The position numbers and the translations under genes are program-made. Shown one piece after another: positions 1-9,725 of a stretch of 64,000 nt of DNA. Within the stretch, counting starts at the first letter, position 1. Each line of letters starts with the position of its first letter. The notes under the pieces were generated by a model that saw only the letters and a program-made list of their open reading frames with translations, was not told the DNA's origin and did not search any database. The stretch comes from Haliscomenobacter sp. GTDB taxonomy: Bacteria; Bacteroidota; Bacteroidia; Chitinophagales; Saprospiraceae. The stretch covers positions 62,001-126,000 of the forward strand of contig JADJPL010000012.1 in the NCBI GenBank assembly GCA_016713275.1, written 5' to 3'.

Positions 1-89
1 CTGGATAGCCGACAAGGCAAATAAAAAAATTTTGTTTACCGATACAAAAAAGTGTACAACTACCGGCAAAAGCAGGCGCGGAAACAGCT

Positions 90-2006
90 GTGACCTTCTC
101 AAATTTCAAATCTTCGACCGAAAATGTATTTAATGTCGGTTATCAGATTAATGATAACAACAGTACGCTCTTTACCCAAAAGGAACAGTTTTTCATTGCG
201 GCCAATCATCTTGAAATTCCTGTTCTGAAAGAAGTAAAACCGTTAGTAAAAAATAAAATTCAAAATAATTACAACACGGTTGCTTTTCAAGATGAACGAT
301 TCACTGGGTACTTAGGAACCAGGTTTGAAAAAAATCTTACGCAAAGGTTGTTAAAAGTTGATGAATTTGGCTTAATAGGTTCCTATTTAGATCGGCCAGG
401 TATTCACCCTTGGGCTGGCGAGCATATAGGGAAGTATTTAGAGGCTGCCTGTAATGTATGGAAGCTTACTGGCGACCAGGATTTAAAAAAGCAAATGGAC
501 AGGTTAATGTATCAACTGATCAATACTCAAAAGGAAGATGGCTATTTAGGTACGTACACTCCAGATCAATACTGGACCAGCTGGGATGTATGGAGCCACA
601 AATATAACCTGCACGGATTACTGACCTATTATGCTGCTACGGGTTATATGCCCGCTTTAGAGTCATGTGTAAAAATAGGAAACCTGTTATGCAAAACATT
701 TGGAAATAAGCCTGGCCAAATGGATATTATAACAGCGGGGACACATATGGGTATGGCTGCTACCAGTGTATTAGACGCAATGGTCGAATTATACAAATAC
801 ACAGCGGACAAAAAGTATTTGGATTTTTGCTACTACATATTAGAAGCATGGGATCAGGATAACGGCCCAAAAGTAATCAGCTCGATCCTTGAAACGGGAA
901 AAATTAATAAAGTAGGTAATAACAAATCGTATGAAATGCTCTCTAATTATGTTGGATTGATTAAGCTCTACCAAATAACCGGGGATAAAAAATTTCTGAA
1001 AGCTACCGAATTAGCCTGGCAGGATGTTGTGACTAATCAACTATACATTACAGGAACTTCCAGTTCTCATGAATATTTTCAGGAAGACAACTACTTACCT
1101 GCGGGCATTAAAGATAATATGGGGGAAGGATGTGTGACAACCACCTGGGTGCAGCTTAATCAAAATTTATTTGAAACTACTGGGGATATTAAATACCTGA
1201 ACGAATTGGAAAAAACAGTGTATAATCATTTGCTTGCTGCCGAAAATCCACAAACCGGTTGCGTGAGTTACTACACCCCATTGATAGGTAAAAAGCCTTA
1301 TACTTGCCATATAACCTGTTGCCAGTCCAGCGTGCCAAGAGGCATTGCCTTAGTGCCCAAATTCACTTTCGGAAACATGGAAAAAACCCCAACCGTTTTA
1401 TTTTATGAACCTGCTTTTTACAAAGATAAAGTAATTACCTCTGGCAAAAGCAGTATTGATGTTGCATTCAATTTAGAAGGAAACTTTCCTGAAAGTGGAA
1501 ACTTGGTTTTAACCGTTACGTGCTCAAAACCGGGCACTTTCCCAATATCATTAAGAGTGCCTTATTGGTGTAGCAATTACACCGCTCAAGTAGGAGATAG
1601 TATTTATAAGGGCAGCCCCAATCAATTTATAACCATCACAAGAAAGTGGAAATCCAGGGAGAACGTGACGATCCGTTTTGATATGCCAGCTACAACCATT
1701 CCCGGAGGGAAAAATTATCCCAACCTGTATGCTGTTCAACGTGGACCACAGGTGCTGGCATTTGATGAAAGTTTAAATTCGGTTAGTGCAAATAATCTAA
1801 TTTCAAATTCTAAAGAAGGTGTAGCAATTAGCCATCTTGCCTTGGCAACTGAATCTGGAATATTACCAGCTAATTGGATAGGTAAACAGGCCTATTCAGT
1901 GAAGCTGTTAAATAGTAATGAAAAAATTGTTTTGGTACCCTTTGCAGAAGCCAGCCAAACGGATGGTGAAATGAGAGTATGGTTACCCGTTCAAATAAAA
2001 AATTAA
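90..2006 (+). CDS. GH127/GH146-like beta-L-arabinofuranosidase (DUF1680)
   Basis: Glycoside hydrolase expected to release beta-linked L-arabinofuranose from plant glycans or arabinosylated proteins. The 638-residue product carries the DUF1680 (alpha/alpha)6-barrel pattern. The residues that bind zinc and catalyse in this family are visible: Glu346-x-Cys348 in MGEGCVTTTW and Cys410-Cys411 in CHITCCQSS. A beta-sandwich C-terminal part follows from about residue 450. The start is uncertain. GTG at 90 is the first usable start, but the frame is open back to position 9 without an ATG, and a second frame before 90 also looks coding (ends TTTGKS). A 5' indel or a start outside the window is therefore likely, and no signal peptide is visible. 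It lies 4 bases before the GH5 gene and starts an AT-rich sugar cluster. Family sure; exact substrate inferred. Confidence 0.88.
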   Translation: MTFSNFKSSTENVFNVGYQINDNNSTLFTQKEQFFIAANHLEIPVLKEVKPLVKNKIQNNYNTVAFQDERFTGYLGTRFEKNLTQRLLKVDEFGLIGSYLDRPGIHPWAGEHIGKYLEAACNVWKLTGDQDLKKQMDRLMYQLINTQKEDGYLGTYTPDQYWTSWDVWSHKYNLHGLLTYYAATGYMPALESCVKIGNLLCKTFGNKPGQMDIITAGTHMGMAATSVLDAMVELYKYTADKKYLDFCYYILEAWDQDNGPKVISSILETGKINKVGNNKSYEMLSNYVGLIKLYQITGDKKFLKATELAWQDVVTNQLYITGTSSSHEYFQEDNYLPAGIKDNMGEGCVTTTWVQLNQNLFETTGDIKYLNELEKTVYNHLLAAENPQTGCVSYYTPLIGKKPYTCHITCCQSSVPRGIALVPKFTFGNMEKTPTVLFYEPAFYKDKVITSGKSSIDVAFNLEGNFPESGNLVLTVTCSKPGTFPISLRVPYWCSNYTAQVGDSIYKGSPNQFITITRKWKSRENVTIRFDMPATTIPGGKNYPNLYAVQRGPQVLAFDESLNSVSANNLISNSKEGVAISHLALATESGILPANWIGKQAYSVKLLNSNEKIVLVPFAEASQTDGEMRVWLPVQIKN

Positions 2007-2010
2007 AGAG

Positions 2011-3652
2011 ATGAAAAAAATAGCGCTCCTGGTTTTAATTTTGCTCTACAGCATGGTTTCTTTCGCCCAAAAAAAACAGGAAAAGGGCATCCGTTTTTTA
2101 CATACAGCAGGTCAGGATATTGTGGATGAATCAGGAAAGAAAGTTTTCTTAAAAGGAGTTGGACTTGGAAACTGGCTTTTACCTGAAGGATACATGTGGA
2201 AATTTGGAAACCTGGGAGATCGCCCCCGAAAAATTGAAAAAGTTATTGCCGACTTGATTGGCAAAGAGAAAGCTGCACTGTTCTGGAAAACGTACAGGGA
2301 AAATTACATCACAGAAGAGGACATCAAGCGAATTGCCGAACTGGGATTTAATTCAGTACGGCCAGCATTAAACTCCAGGCTCTTTTTAACGGAAGGCGAA
2401 AACCCCGTTTACGTTGAAGAAGGATTTCTTTTAATCGATAACCTGATTTCATGGTGTAAAAAATATGGAATATATGTAATCATTGATATGCATGGAGCGC
2501 CAGGTGGGCAAACGGGCGCCAATATTGATGATAGCCCAAACAATATACCCGAACTTTTTATTGAAAAAAAATACCAGGACCAGCTGGTTGACCTCTGGAT
2601 TAAAATAGCACAGCGATACAAAGACGAGCCAGCTGTTGCTGCTTATGATTTACTGAATGAACCTTTACCAAAAGGAACTGGCGCTGCAGATAAATACAAG
2701 CATTTACTAGTCCCGCTGTACCAAAGAATCACTTCTGAAATACGCAAAAAATAGATCAGAGGCACATGATTACTTTAGAAGGGTTCGATTGGTCAAACGA
2801 TTGGTCGCTTTTTGATAAACCATTCGATAGCAATACGTTTTATCAGTTCCATTATTATTGCTGGGCCAGACCCGATAATTTGAATAGCATAGATGAATTT
2901 TTAAATAAACGAGAGGAACTTAACACGCCAATATGGGTTGGCGAAACAGGCGAAAAGGAAATGCCATTTATTGGGCAACCACACAATTATTTGAAGCGAA
3001 CAACATCGGTTTTCTTTTTGGCCTTGGAAAAAAATTAGATACCCAAAACACGCCTTACTCCATTAAAAAGCCAGACCATTGGGATTTAATTTCAGCATAT
3101 ACCGAAGGCGGCGCCAAACCGGATGCGGTACTTGCTGAAAAAGTATTGAATGAATTTCTAGAGAATATTAAACTTTCCAACTGCGATTATTTTGAAGATG
3201 TATGCAATGCTATCTTACCAAGAGTCCCCGGAAAAATTGAGGCTGAAAATTATGAACATAATGGGTTCAACCATTCTTACTTTGTACTGGACACCATAAA
3301 TAAATCAAAATTTTACAGAAGGGACGAGCCGGTAAAAATACATCTTGACAGTAAGGATAAAGATCAGTTTTGGTCGGAGCAATCAATTGAACTTCAAGCA
3401 TCTGAATGGGTGGTTTACCGTTTTGAAAGTTTAACTACTGGAAAATATGACCTTACGCTCAGGGCATCGGCAGCAACCGTGCCCACAGAATTGGCAGTTA
3501 GCATTAATAAGAAAAAAGTAAATGTGCTGGTAACCAGTAAGGAGTTCAATGAAATACATATTGGTATTCATAAATTGAAGAAAGGAAAGAATACCATAAA
3601 AATACGGGCTAAATCTAATGTTGTGAAAGTGGATTGGATAAAATGTAACTGA
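2011..3652 (+). CDS. GH5-type glycanase with C-terminal CBM6-like module (two frame breaks)
   Basis: Secreted endo- or exo-glycanase of clan GH-A. A signal peptide (MKKIALLVLILLYSMVSFAQ) is followed by a TIM barrel beginning at VFLKGVGLGNWLLPEG. The acid/base Glu is in YDLLNEPLPKG and the nucleophile Glu in IWVGETGE. The last about 130 residues (PGKIEAENYEHNGFN onward) look like a CBM6 carbohydrate-binding module. The frame breaks twice. One is in the A-run near 2746-2751, where adding or removing a base joins IRKK to DQRHMITLEGFDW. The other is near 2955-2970, where the text resumes as YWATTQLFEANNIGF. Both joins restore conserved GH5 sequence, so I treat this as one gene of about 546 residues. 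It is 10 bases or fewer from its neighbours and probably co-transcribed with GH127 and ribokinase. Confidence 0.85.
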
Positions 3653-3667
3653 AAAAATTTAAATCAA

Positions 3668-4587
3668 ATGTGTAAAAAAGGATAATAGTTATCGGCAGCT
3701 CCAATACAGACATGGTGGTAAAATCAAAATCGCTTCCAGGTCCCGGCGAAACCATAATGGGAGGTACTTTTTTTATGAATGCCGGCGGAAAAGGGGCAAA
3801 CCAGGCAGTTGCTGCTGCCAGATTGGGTGGAGATGTCCTATTTGTTGCAAAAGTTGGGAATGATATTTTTGGAAGGCAAAGTATTGATGGATTTAAAAAA
3901 GAAAATGTCAATACTGATTTTGTTCTTATTGACGAAAAAAATCCATCTGGAACTGCGTTGATTATGGTTAATGAAGAGGGGGAAAATTGTATCGTTGTTG
4001 CTCCCGGCGCCAATGCCCATCTTATGCCAACGGATATTGAACAGGTTAAGGAGATAAATGAAGCAGAAATTATTTTAATGCAGTTGGAAATCCCAATGAT
4101 AACTATTGCATCCGTTTCAAAAAAGGCTAAGGCTATTCTTCAGAAAGTTATTGTTAATCCAGCCCCTGCACAAAATTTATCTGACGAGATATTGAATGGT
4201 TTATTCCTTATCACGCCGAATGAAACAGAAGCAACTTTTCTGACTGGCATAAAAGTATATGATGAAATTACTGCTTCCCAGGCTGCTGAAATATTTTTAA
4301 GGAAAGGAGTCCAGAATGTTATCATTACCCTTGGAAAACAAGGTGCTTATTTTCAAAACAATACACAAAGTTTCAAGATTAATGCCCCGGTTGTGCAAGC
4401 TATAGATTCTACCGCAGCTGGGGATACCTTCAGTGGGGCATTAGTAGTTGCACTCACTGAAGGATTAGATTGGGAAAACGCGGTAAAATTTGCTGTTGAA
4501 GCTGCTTCCATTTCCGTAACAAGGATGGGAGCGCAATCATCAATACCCTATAGAAAAGAAATAAATTTCGAATTGATCACCAATTAA
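3668..4587 (+). CDS. rbsK: Ribokinase (PfkB family), frame break at codon 5
   Basis: Phosphorylates ribose (or a related pentose) with ATP in the cytoplasm. The PfkB motifs are present in order: GSSNTDMVV at the N-terminus, GGKGANQAVAAARLGG, the NPAPAQ and TPNETEA segments, and DSTAAGDTFSGAL, whose Asp is the catalytic base and whose GAGD-like turn forms the anion hole. The likely start is ATG 3668 (MCKK), which leads into RIIVIGSSNTD only if one A is added to the A6 run at 3674-3679. Without that correction the first ATG is 3712, which would remove the first beta strand. It sits directly before a GRP-type permease, an arrangement like the rbsU-rbsK pairing in Firmicutes. The true pentose (ribose or arabinose) cannot be told from sequence. 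Confidence 0.88.
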
Positions 4588-4597
4588 AACCAACATT

Positions 4598-5595
4598 ATG
4601 TATATCGTAGAAAATTACGGACTGGCTATTGTACTTTGTGTAATCACCATGCTATGCTGGGGCAGTTGGGCAAATACTACCAAACTCACTACCAAAACAT
4701 GGCGGTTCGAATTGTTGTATTGGGACTATGGCTTTGGTATTTTAATCACTACGCTCTTACTGGCTTTTACATTGGGAAGTTATGGAAACGAAGGCAGGTC
4801 GTTTGTGAATGATATTGGCCAAGCAGCTAATAGCAATTTATTTTATGCTTTTATCGGAGGAGTTGTTTTTAATTTAGCCAATATCTTATTAGTGGCTGCC
4901 ATAGGAATTGCAGGTATGTCAGTAGCTTTTCCCGTAGGTATAGGCATTGCCCTGGTATTAGGCGTGATTGTTAATTATATATCAAACCCACAAGGCAATC
5001 CGATTTTAATTTTTGGAGGTGTTACTTTAATTGCATTGGCAATAATTTTAAACGCAAGGGCTTATCATAAATTGCAAACCAGTTCCACATCAGGTATTTC
5101 TAAAAAAGGATTGATTCTGTCAGTAGTTAGTGGATCTTTAATGGGGTTATTTTACAAATATGTCGCCGGTTCAATGGTGACAAATTTTAATGTTCCCGAA
5201 GCTGGCAAACTTACTCCTTATACAGCCTTGGTAATTTTTGCCGTGGGTATTGTAATCAGTAGCTTTGTGTTTAATACCATACAAATGAAGCGTCCGTTTA
5301 GTGGAACACCCGTTTCATTTAAGGATTATTTCAAGGGCTTGAAAAAAGACCATTTAATTGGAAGTTTAGGTGGTATGATATGGTGTATAGGAATGTCACT
5401 CAGCATTATTGCTTCTGGAAAAGCAGGCCCGCAGTGTCTTATGGCTTAGGGCAAGGCGCAACAGTAGTTGCTGCACTTTGGGGTATTTATGTTTGGAAAG
5501 AGTTTGAAAAAGCTTCAAAGGCAACCAAGGTATTGTTGAATATAATGTTGCTTTTATACATAGCAGGTTTAACTATGATCATAATTTCTAAATAA
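4598..5595 (+). CDS. GRP-family sugar permease (RbsU/GlcU/RhaT-like), one frame break
   Basis: Inner-membrane proton-coupled sugar uptake protein of the drug/metabolite-transporter superfamily. About ten hydrophobic helices are visible, starting YGLAIVLCVITMLCWGSWANT, with a duplicated five-helix layout and a basic cytoplasmic linker near residue 160. The frame breaks at the CCC at 5428-5431. Adding one C joins GKAGP to AVSYGLGQGATVVAALWGIYVWKEF, which is the expected ninth helix, and the product then ends at 5595 (about 332 residues). It follows rbsK by 10 bases, so the encoded pair would import and phosphorylate a pentose released by the GH127/GH5 enzymes. Substrate is inferred from context only. 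Confidence 0.82.
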
Positions 5596-6108
5596 AAAGT
5601 GGCGCCATTACCGGATTAGGCAGCGTGCAGCAGGGGCCTTTTGCCGGAGTGGAATTGCGGTAAACACCTTCGGATTGAAAATTTAAGCTCCATCAAAGCA
5701 AGGGCGGACGGTGAACAGCAGAAAGTGCGCCTTTGTACGATGGTGACCAGAACCCCTTTGCCTTAAGCCTTGCTTCCCTTCCTGGCCATCGCTTCTCATC
5801 CTGCAAATCGTGTTTAGGCAACGCCGCAACGCCCAATGGTTGTAGATAGCGCACGCAACCTGAAGATTGTGCTCTTTCCAGATTCTATTTTAATGCCTCT
5901 GCCTTCAGGAAAAGCGCCCAGGCGCTTTTCCGTTTGAGCGATTATTCCTACCTTTGGCTTTTACGTCCGTTCTATCTTTTTCCACACCACTTAACCTGAT
6001 CTGCCTTTGCGGCGGATTTGCATCCTTTTGGGGGAGCTCCTAATTCCAGTTCGGGGGAATGGGCTCTGGCGTTATTTGGCTAATATCTTTTGTCAAAAAA
6101 AATAGAAT
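5596..6108. other. Intergenic region without a recognisable gene
   Basis: About 510 bases between the sugar permease and the first hairpin element. No frame has a convincing start or a family motif. Base composition jumps here from AT-rich to the higher GC of the rest of the window, so this is the right border of the AT-rich sugar cluster. The only clear structure is a palindrome at 5908-5931. Confidence 0.5.
5908..5931. terminator. Perfect 11-bp inverted repeat, possible terminator
   Basis: GGAAAAGCGCC, two bases, GGCGCTTTTCC. The stem is perfect but no long T-run follows on either strand, so a terminator role for the upstream sugar operon, 310 bases after its last stop, is only a guess. 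Confidence 0.3.
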
Positions 6109-6268
6109 AGACTTGTTGCGACGGGTCAGCGTGGTGGGAAAAATGAGCTATTTTCTGTCCACACGAAGGCTTTTGAGGGAGCATAGCCGGGCTAAGTGAC
6201 CGAAAAAGGCGCAGTGTGGGCGGAAAAGAGCCATTTTAAACCCGCGATGATCCCGTCGCAACAAGTCT
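6109..6268 (-). repeat. Hairpin MITE family A, copy 1
   Basis: A 160-base element bounded by perfect 17-base inverted ends, AGACTTGTTGCGACGGG and its complement. The two halves are also complementary over most of their length (left AAAATGAGCTATTTTCTGTC against right GGCGGAAAAGAGCCATTTT), meeting at AGCCGGGCT. The whole element would thus fold into one long imperfect hairpin. It has no coding capacity. Orientation is opposite to copies at 19473 and 27408. It ends 26 bases before the GH42 start. The target-site flank is not an exact TA on the right here, unlike the other two copies. Confidence 0.85.
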
Positions 6269-6293
6269 TATAATCAACAAAAAACCGGAGCAC

Positions 6294-8369
6294 ATGAAAT
6301 TCGTTCTCACGATTCATTTGGTATGGGGGATGGCTTTATCGCTGCTGGCTCAGCGCGCCATCATTCCTGCCGATTCCTTGATCACCGTTGGCACCTATTA
6401 TTATCCCGAGCAGTGGGCGCCGGAAGACTGGGAAAGCGACATTAAGAAAATAGCGGCCCTGGGGTTTGAGTTTACGCATTATGGGGAATTTGCCTGGGCT
6501 GCTATGGAGCCCAAGGAAGGAACCTACGATTTTTCCTGGTTGGATAAAGCCGTCAACCTGGCGCAGCAACATGGGTTGAAAGTGATTATGTGCACGCCTA
6601 CGCCCACGCCGCCGCGCTGGCTGACCGCCAAGCACCCCGATATCCTGATCAAAAATGCGGAGGGCAGGGTAATCCAGCACGGCGCCCGAACCCATCCCTC
6701 CTGGAGCAGCGATGTTTATAAAGGATATGTAGAAAAAATCGTAACGCAATTAGGGAAACGGTACGGCAACCATCCGGCAATCATCGGATGGCAACTCGAC
6801 AATGAGCCCAGCCATTATGGGAGCCCTTATGATTACAGTGAAAATGCGGAAAAGAAATTCCAGCTTTGGCTCCAGAAAAAATACCAGACCATTGAAAAGC
6901 TCAATGCCACCTGGGGCGCCGCTTTTTGGAGCCTGACCTACCAGCATTTTTCCCAGATCCAAATCCCCAATGGAAAGGAACTCGTAGCGCAACCCAACCC
7001 ACATGCCATTCTGGATTTCAAACGCTTTACCTCGGATGAAGCATCGGGCTTTTTGTCGTTTCAGGCCAGGATTCTCCGGAAACATATCGCCCCCTCCCAG
7101 TGGATTACCAGCAACTTTATGCCTTTTTATGAATCGGTGGATCCGGGAAAAAGCGCCGACCTGGATTTTGTAACCTACACCAAATACCTGGTTGCCGGGT
7201 ACGACAAAGGCATTGGGGAGCAGGGATTCCGCCTGGGGTCGCCGGAGCAGATTGGCCTGGCATCCGATTACTTCCGCCCGGTTAAGGGAATTACCGGGGT
7301 GATGGAGTTGCAGCCCGGGCAGGTCAATTGGGGCGTATTCAATCCGCAACCGTTGCCGGGGGCTGTGTATATGTGGCTTTGGCATGCGTTTGCCGCAGGA
7401 AGCGATCTGGCGTGCAATTACCGGTTTCTTTCTCCGGAAACGGGAGGAGAACAATACCATACGGCTATGCTGGAAAAAGACCGCCAAACGATTAGTTCCG
7501 GAGGCAAACAATATGTCCGGTTCCTCGACGAGATCCGGCAACTCCGGAAATCCGGCGCCTCGGAAACCATGCCCGCCGACGTAAAGGCCAGAAAAAGCGC
7601 GATCGTTTATTCTCTGGACAACCGCTTCGAACAGGACAACCAACCCCAAACCGACCGCTGGAATTACATGAACCACCTGACCAAATATTACAATGCCCTC
7701 GTCCGGCTTAATGCCCCGGTGGACATCCTGCGCGAAGAACATCCGCTGGACGATTACGCCGTGGTGGTCGTACCCGCATTTCAACTCCTGGACAAGGGGG
7801 CGGTGGATAAATGGACCCAATATGCCGCATCCGGTGGAAACCTGGTGATTTCGTGCAGAACAGGGCAAAAAGACCGGGAAGCCAGGTTTTGGCGTGCCCT
7901 TTGGGCCGAACCCATCTACCCGCTCATCGGAGGAAAAGTGGACTTTTATGATCATCTGCCACCAGGGCTGGAGGGCAAGGTGCAATCGGACGGCCAAACA
8001 TTTTCCTGGAACTCCTGGGGGGAAATTCTTATCCCCGGGCCAGAGACGGAGACCTGGGCCGTACATGCCAATCAATATTATCAGGGAAGCCCCACCGTTA
8101 TTCACCGACGCCTGGGCAAGGGGTCGGTGACCTACGTGGGTACGGATAGCCGGCAGGGAGACCTGGAATACGCCATCATTCAAAAACTTTGCCAGACCCG
8201 GAATATCCCGGTTTGGAATTTACCCTATGGAGTGGTTTTTAACTGGAGAAAAGGGTATTGGGTTGGCGTCAATTACTCCGAGCAGCCGTATCGCCATCCG
8301 GTGGAAGACAACCGGATTTTATTCGGAAAAAAAGAAATCCAGCCCGGAGGGGTATTGGTGTATAAATAA
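6294..8369 (+). CDS. GH42 beta-galactosidase, secreted
   Basis: Hydrolyses terminal beta-galactosides, plausibly from galactan or arabinogalactan side chains. A signal peptide ending near SLLAQRA precedes VGTYYYPEQW, the usual GH42 opening. The acid/base is Glu171 in QLDNEPSHYG and the nucleophile is Glu338 in GVMELQPGQVNWG. A Rossmann-like domain B (about residues 430-600) and a short beta C-terminal domain follow. The total of 691 residues is typical. ATG at 6294 begins the hydrophobic leader. Its neighbours (DUF5916, pectinesterase, rhamnogalacturonan esterase) suggest pectic galactan use. This is one of the few long genes here that reads through without a break. A terminator-like hairpin lies just after it. 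Confidence 0.93.
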   Translation: MKFVLTIHLVWGMALSLLAQRAIIPADSLITVGTYYYPEQWAPEDWESDIKKIAALGFEFTHYGEFAWAAMEPKEGTYDFSWLDKAVNLAQQHGLKVIMCTPTPTPPRWLTAKHPDILIKNAEGRVIQHGARTHPSWSSDVYKGYVEKIVTQLGKRYGNHPAIIGWQLDNEPSHYGSPYDYSENAEKKFQLWLQKKYQTIEKLNATWGAAFWSLTYQHFSQIQIPNGKELVAQPNPHAILDFKRFTSDEASGFLSFQARILRKHIAPSQWITSNFMPFYESVDPGKSADLDFVTYTKYLVAGYDKGIGEQGFRLGSPEQIGLASDYFRPVKGITGVMELQPGQVNWGVFNPQPLPGAVYMWLWHAFAAGSDLACNYRFLSPETGGEQYHTAMLEKDRQTISSGGKQYVRFLDEIRQLRKSGASETMPADVKARKSAIVYSLDNRFEQDNQPQTDRWNYMNHLTKYYNALVRLNAPVDILREEHPLDDYAVVVVPAFQLLDKGAVDKWTQYAASGGNLVISCRTGQKDREARFWRALWAEPIYPLIGGKVDFYDHLPPGLEGKVQSDGQTFSWNSWGEILIPGPETETWAVHANQYYQGSPTVIHRRLGKGSVTYVGTDSRQGDLEYAIIQKLCQTRNIPVWNLPYGVVFNWRKGYWVGVNYSEQPYRHPVEDNRILFGKKEIQPGGVLVYK

Positions 8370-8390
8370 GGGGCCTGGAGCGGATGGACC

Positions 8391-8419
8391 AAAAAAGGGC
8401 GGGCTTACCCGTCTTTTTT
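8391..8419 (+). terminator. Rho-independent terminator after GH42
   Basis: AAAAAAGGGCGGG, loop CTTA, CCCGTCTTTTTT. The GC stem followed by a T6 tract lies 22 bases after the GH42 stop. Confidence 0.65.
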
Positions 8420-8452
8420 CAAAAAATCAAGCGTTTTTTCCTTAATTTTATT

Positions 8453-8483
8453 GGATTGGGGGGCAACATTCCCCCCCCAATCC
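8453..8483. promoter_or_regulatory. Strong hairpin directly upstream of the methyltransferase start
   Basis: GGATTGGGGGG, loop CAACATT, CCCCCCCCAATCC, ending 7 bases before the ATG at 8491. In an mRNA starting upstream it would occlude the ribosome binding region. No other RBS is visible, so it may be a translational attenuator or simply the end of a larger terminator. Confidence 0.4.
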
Positions 8484-8490
8484 AATCCCC

Positions 8491-9255
8491 ATGACACCCT
8501 GGTACCAGCAACTTTTTCAGAATTACGCGGTCAAATACGACCAGGAGGTCTTCACGCAGGGGACCCTCGGCGAATGCGATTTTATCGAATCGGAAATCGG
8601 ATTTGACCGCTCCGTCCGGATGCTCGACCTCGGCTGCGGGACCGGCAGGCATTCGATCGAGCTCGCACGCAGAGGGTACTCCGTCACCGGCGCCGACCTC
8701 TCGGAATCCATGCTGACCCGGGCAAGGGAAAAAGCCCGGACAGCCGGCGTCCTGGTAGATTTCCAGCAGCGCGATGCCCGGAATTTGCCTTTTGAATCGG
8801 AATTTGACCTGGTGATGATGCTCTGCGAGGGCGGCTTCCCCCTGATGGAAACCGACGAGATGAATTTCCAAATCCTCCAAAATGCCGCCAAAGCGCTTAA
8901 ACCAGGAGGGAAACTGATCTTTACCACCCTGAACGGCTTGTTTCCCTTGTTCCATTCGGTGAAAGACTTCCTCAGCCAGGCGGCCATCGAAGGCCAGGCG
9001 ACGTACGATAACCATTCTTTTGACCTGATGACGTTCCGCGACCACAACATCACGACGCTGATAGACGACGACGGAAAGGAACTCCATCTGGACTGCAACG
9101 AACGGTACTATGTACCATCGGAAATAACCTGGTTGCTGAAATCCCTCCGGTTTGATCCGATCGCCATTTTCGGCGCCAAACTGGGCGCGTTCAGCCGCAA
9201 CGACGCGCTCACGACGGAGGACTATGAGATGCTGGTGGTGGCGGTGAAAGCCTAA
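8491..9255 (+). CDS. Class I SAM-dependent methyltransferase
   Basis: Rossmann-fold methyltransferase of 254 residues, substrate unknown. Motif I is MLDLGCGTGRHSIELARRG with the acidic residue of motif II at GADLSESML, the QQRDARNLPF segment for adenine contacts, and LVMMLCEGGFP for motif IV. The C-terminal half contains a YYVPSEITWLLKSLRF segment seen in many methyltransferases that act on small molecules. It stands alone between two terminator-like structures and an operator region, so context gives no substrate. The start ATG is preceded by a hairpin rather than a clear RBS. Confidence 0.88.
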   Translation: MTPWYQQLFQNYAVKYDQEVFTQGTLGECDFIESEIGFDRSVRMLDLGCGTGRHSIELARRGYSVTGADLSESMLTRAREKARTAGVLVDFQQRDARNLPFESEFDLVMMLCEGGFPLMETDEMNFQILQNAAKALKPGGKLIFTTLNGLFPLFHSVKDFLSQAAIEGQATYDNHSFDLMTFRDHNITTLIDDDGKELHLDCNERYYVPSEITWLLKSLRFDPIAIFGAKLGAFSRNDALTTEDYEMLVVAVKA

Positions 9256-9725
9256 GGGCTTCTTCCTTCCTGGAAAATTGGTCAATGGTTGGTAGACCAA
9301 TCCTTGGCGGGGCGCCTGCTTAGGTTTGCTCCTTATTGGTTTTTTCTTAAAATGGTTCGGCATGGGAAAATAGATGCAACTTTGTTGCAGGGGCAAAAAG
9401 CTTTGTTATATTTGCAACGGAGTTGCATTGACTGAGGCGTAGAACCCAACGGACCGGCATCCGAAACACCTTGTTGTACAATTCGCGGAAGGCCAGGCTA
9501 AGATAGACGCCTTGCCCCTTTTGAATACGACGCTACCATGGCGCCATCGCGCAGTATGGCCGCCCTTCCAGGGGTACTGGTACATGCTGTTGCGATGGCA
9601 TTTTTAATGATATCGCTGGTACTTGGGGGCCCTGTCTCTCAAGACCTTTCTTGCCCCTGGGCGCAAAAAAACCGACAGCCCGATAGAGGCCAAGGACGAC
9701 TCCAGGTTACCCTAAAACGCCTGTC
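9256..9725. other. Intergenic region with a regulated promoter and no confident gene
   Basis: 470 bases. The left half contains two operator-like palindromes and a promoter (see 9375-9427). The right half has a 63-codon open frame at 9538-9729 with one hydrophobic stretch. It has no family signature and overlaps the next gene, so I do not call it. The DUF5916 mRNA would have a leader of about 300 bases if it starts at this promoter. Confidence 0.5.
9375..9427 (+). promoter_or_regulatory. Bacteroidota-type promoter overlapped by two TGCAAC-N3-GTTGCA operators
   Basis: Two perfect palindromes of the same form, TGCAAC-TTT-GTTGCA (9375-9389) and TGCAAC-GGA-GTTGCA (9413-9427), with centres 38 bases apart. 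Between and overlapping them is a good Bacteroidota promoter: TTTG at 9381-9384, inside operator 1, and TATATTTG at 9407-9414 (TAnnTTTG consensus), running into operator 2. A dimeric repressor on either site would cover a promoter box. The 6-3-6 symmetry recalls Fur/Zur-family boxes, but that identification is inference. The nearest downstream gene is the DUF5916 protein. Confidence 0.7.

Noticed and set aside
5596..6108. Remnant gene between the permease and the hairpin element
   Set aside because: Reading all frames I found no stretch with convincing family motifs; a short phrase resembling other proteins was not specific enough.
6750..8183. 477-codon open frame on the minus strand
   Set aside because: It lies fully antisense to the GH42 gene, whose catalytic motifs are complete; the minus product has no recognisable domain and is an effect of GC-rich codon use.
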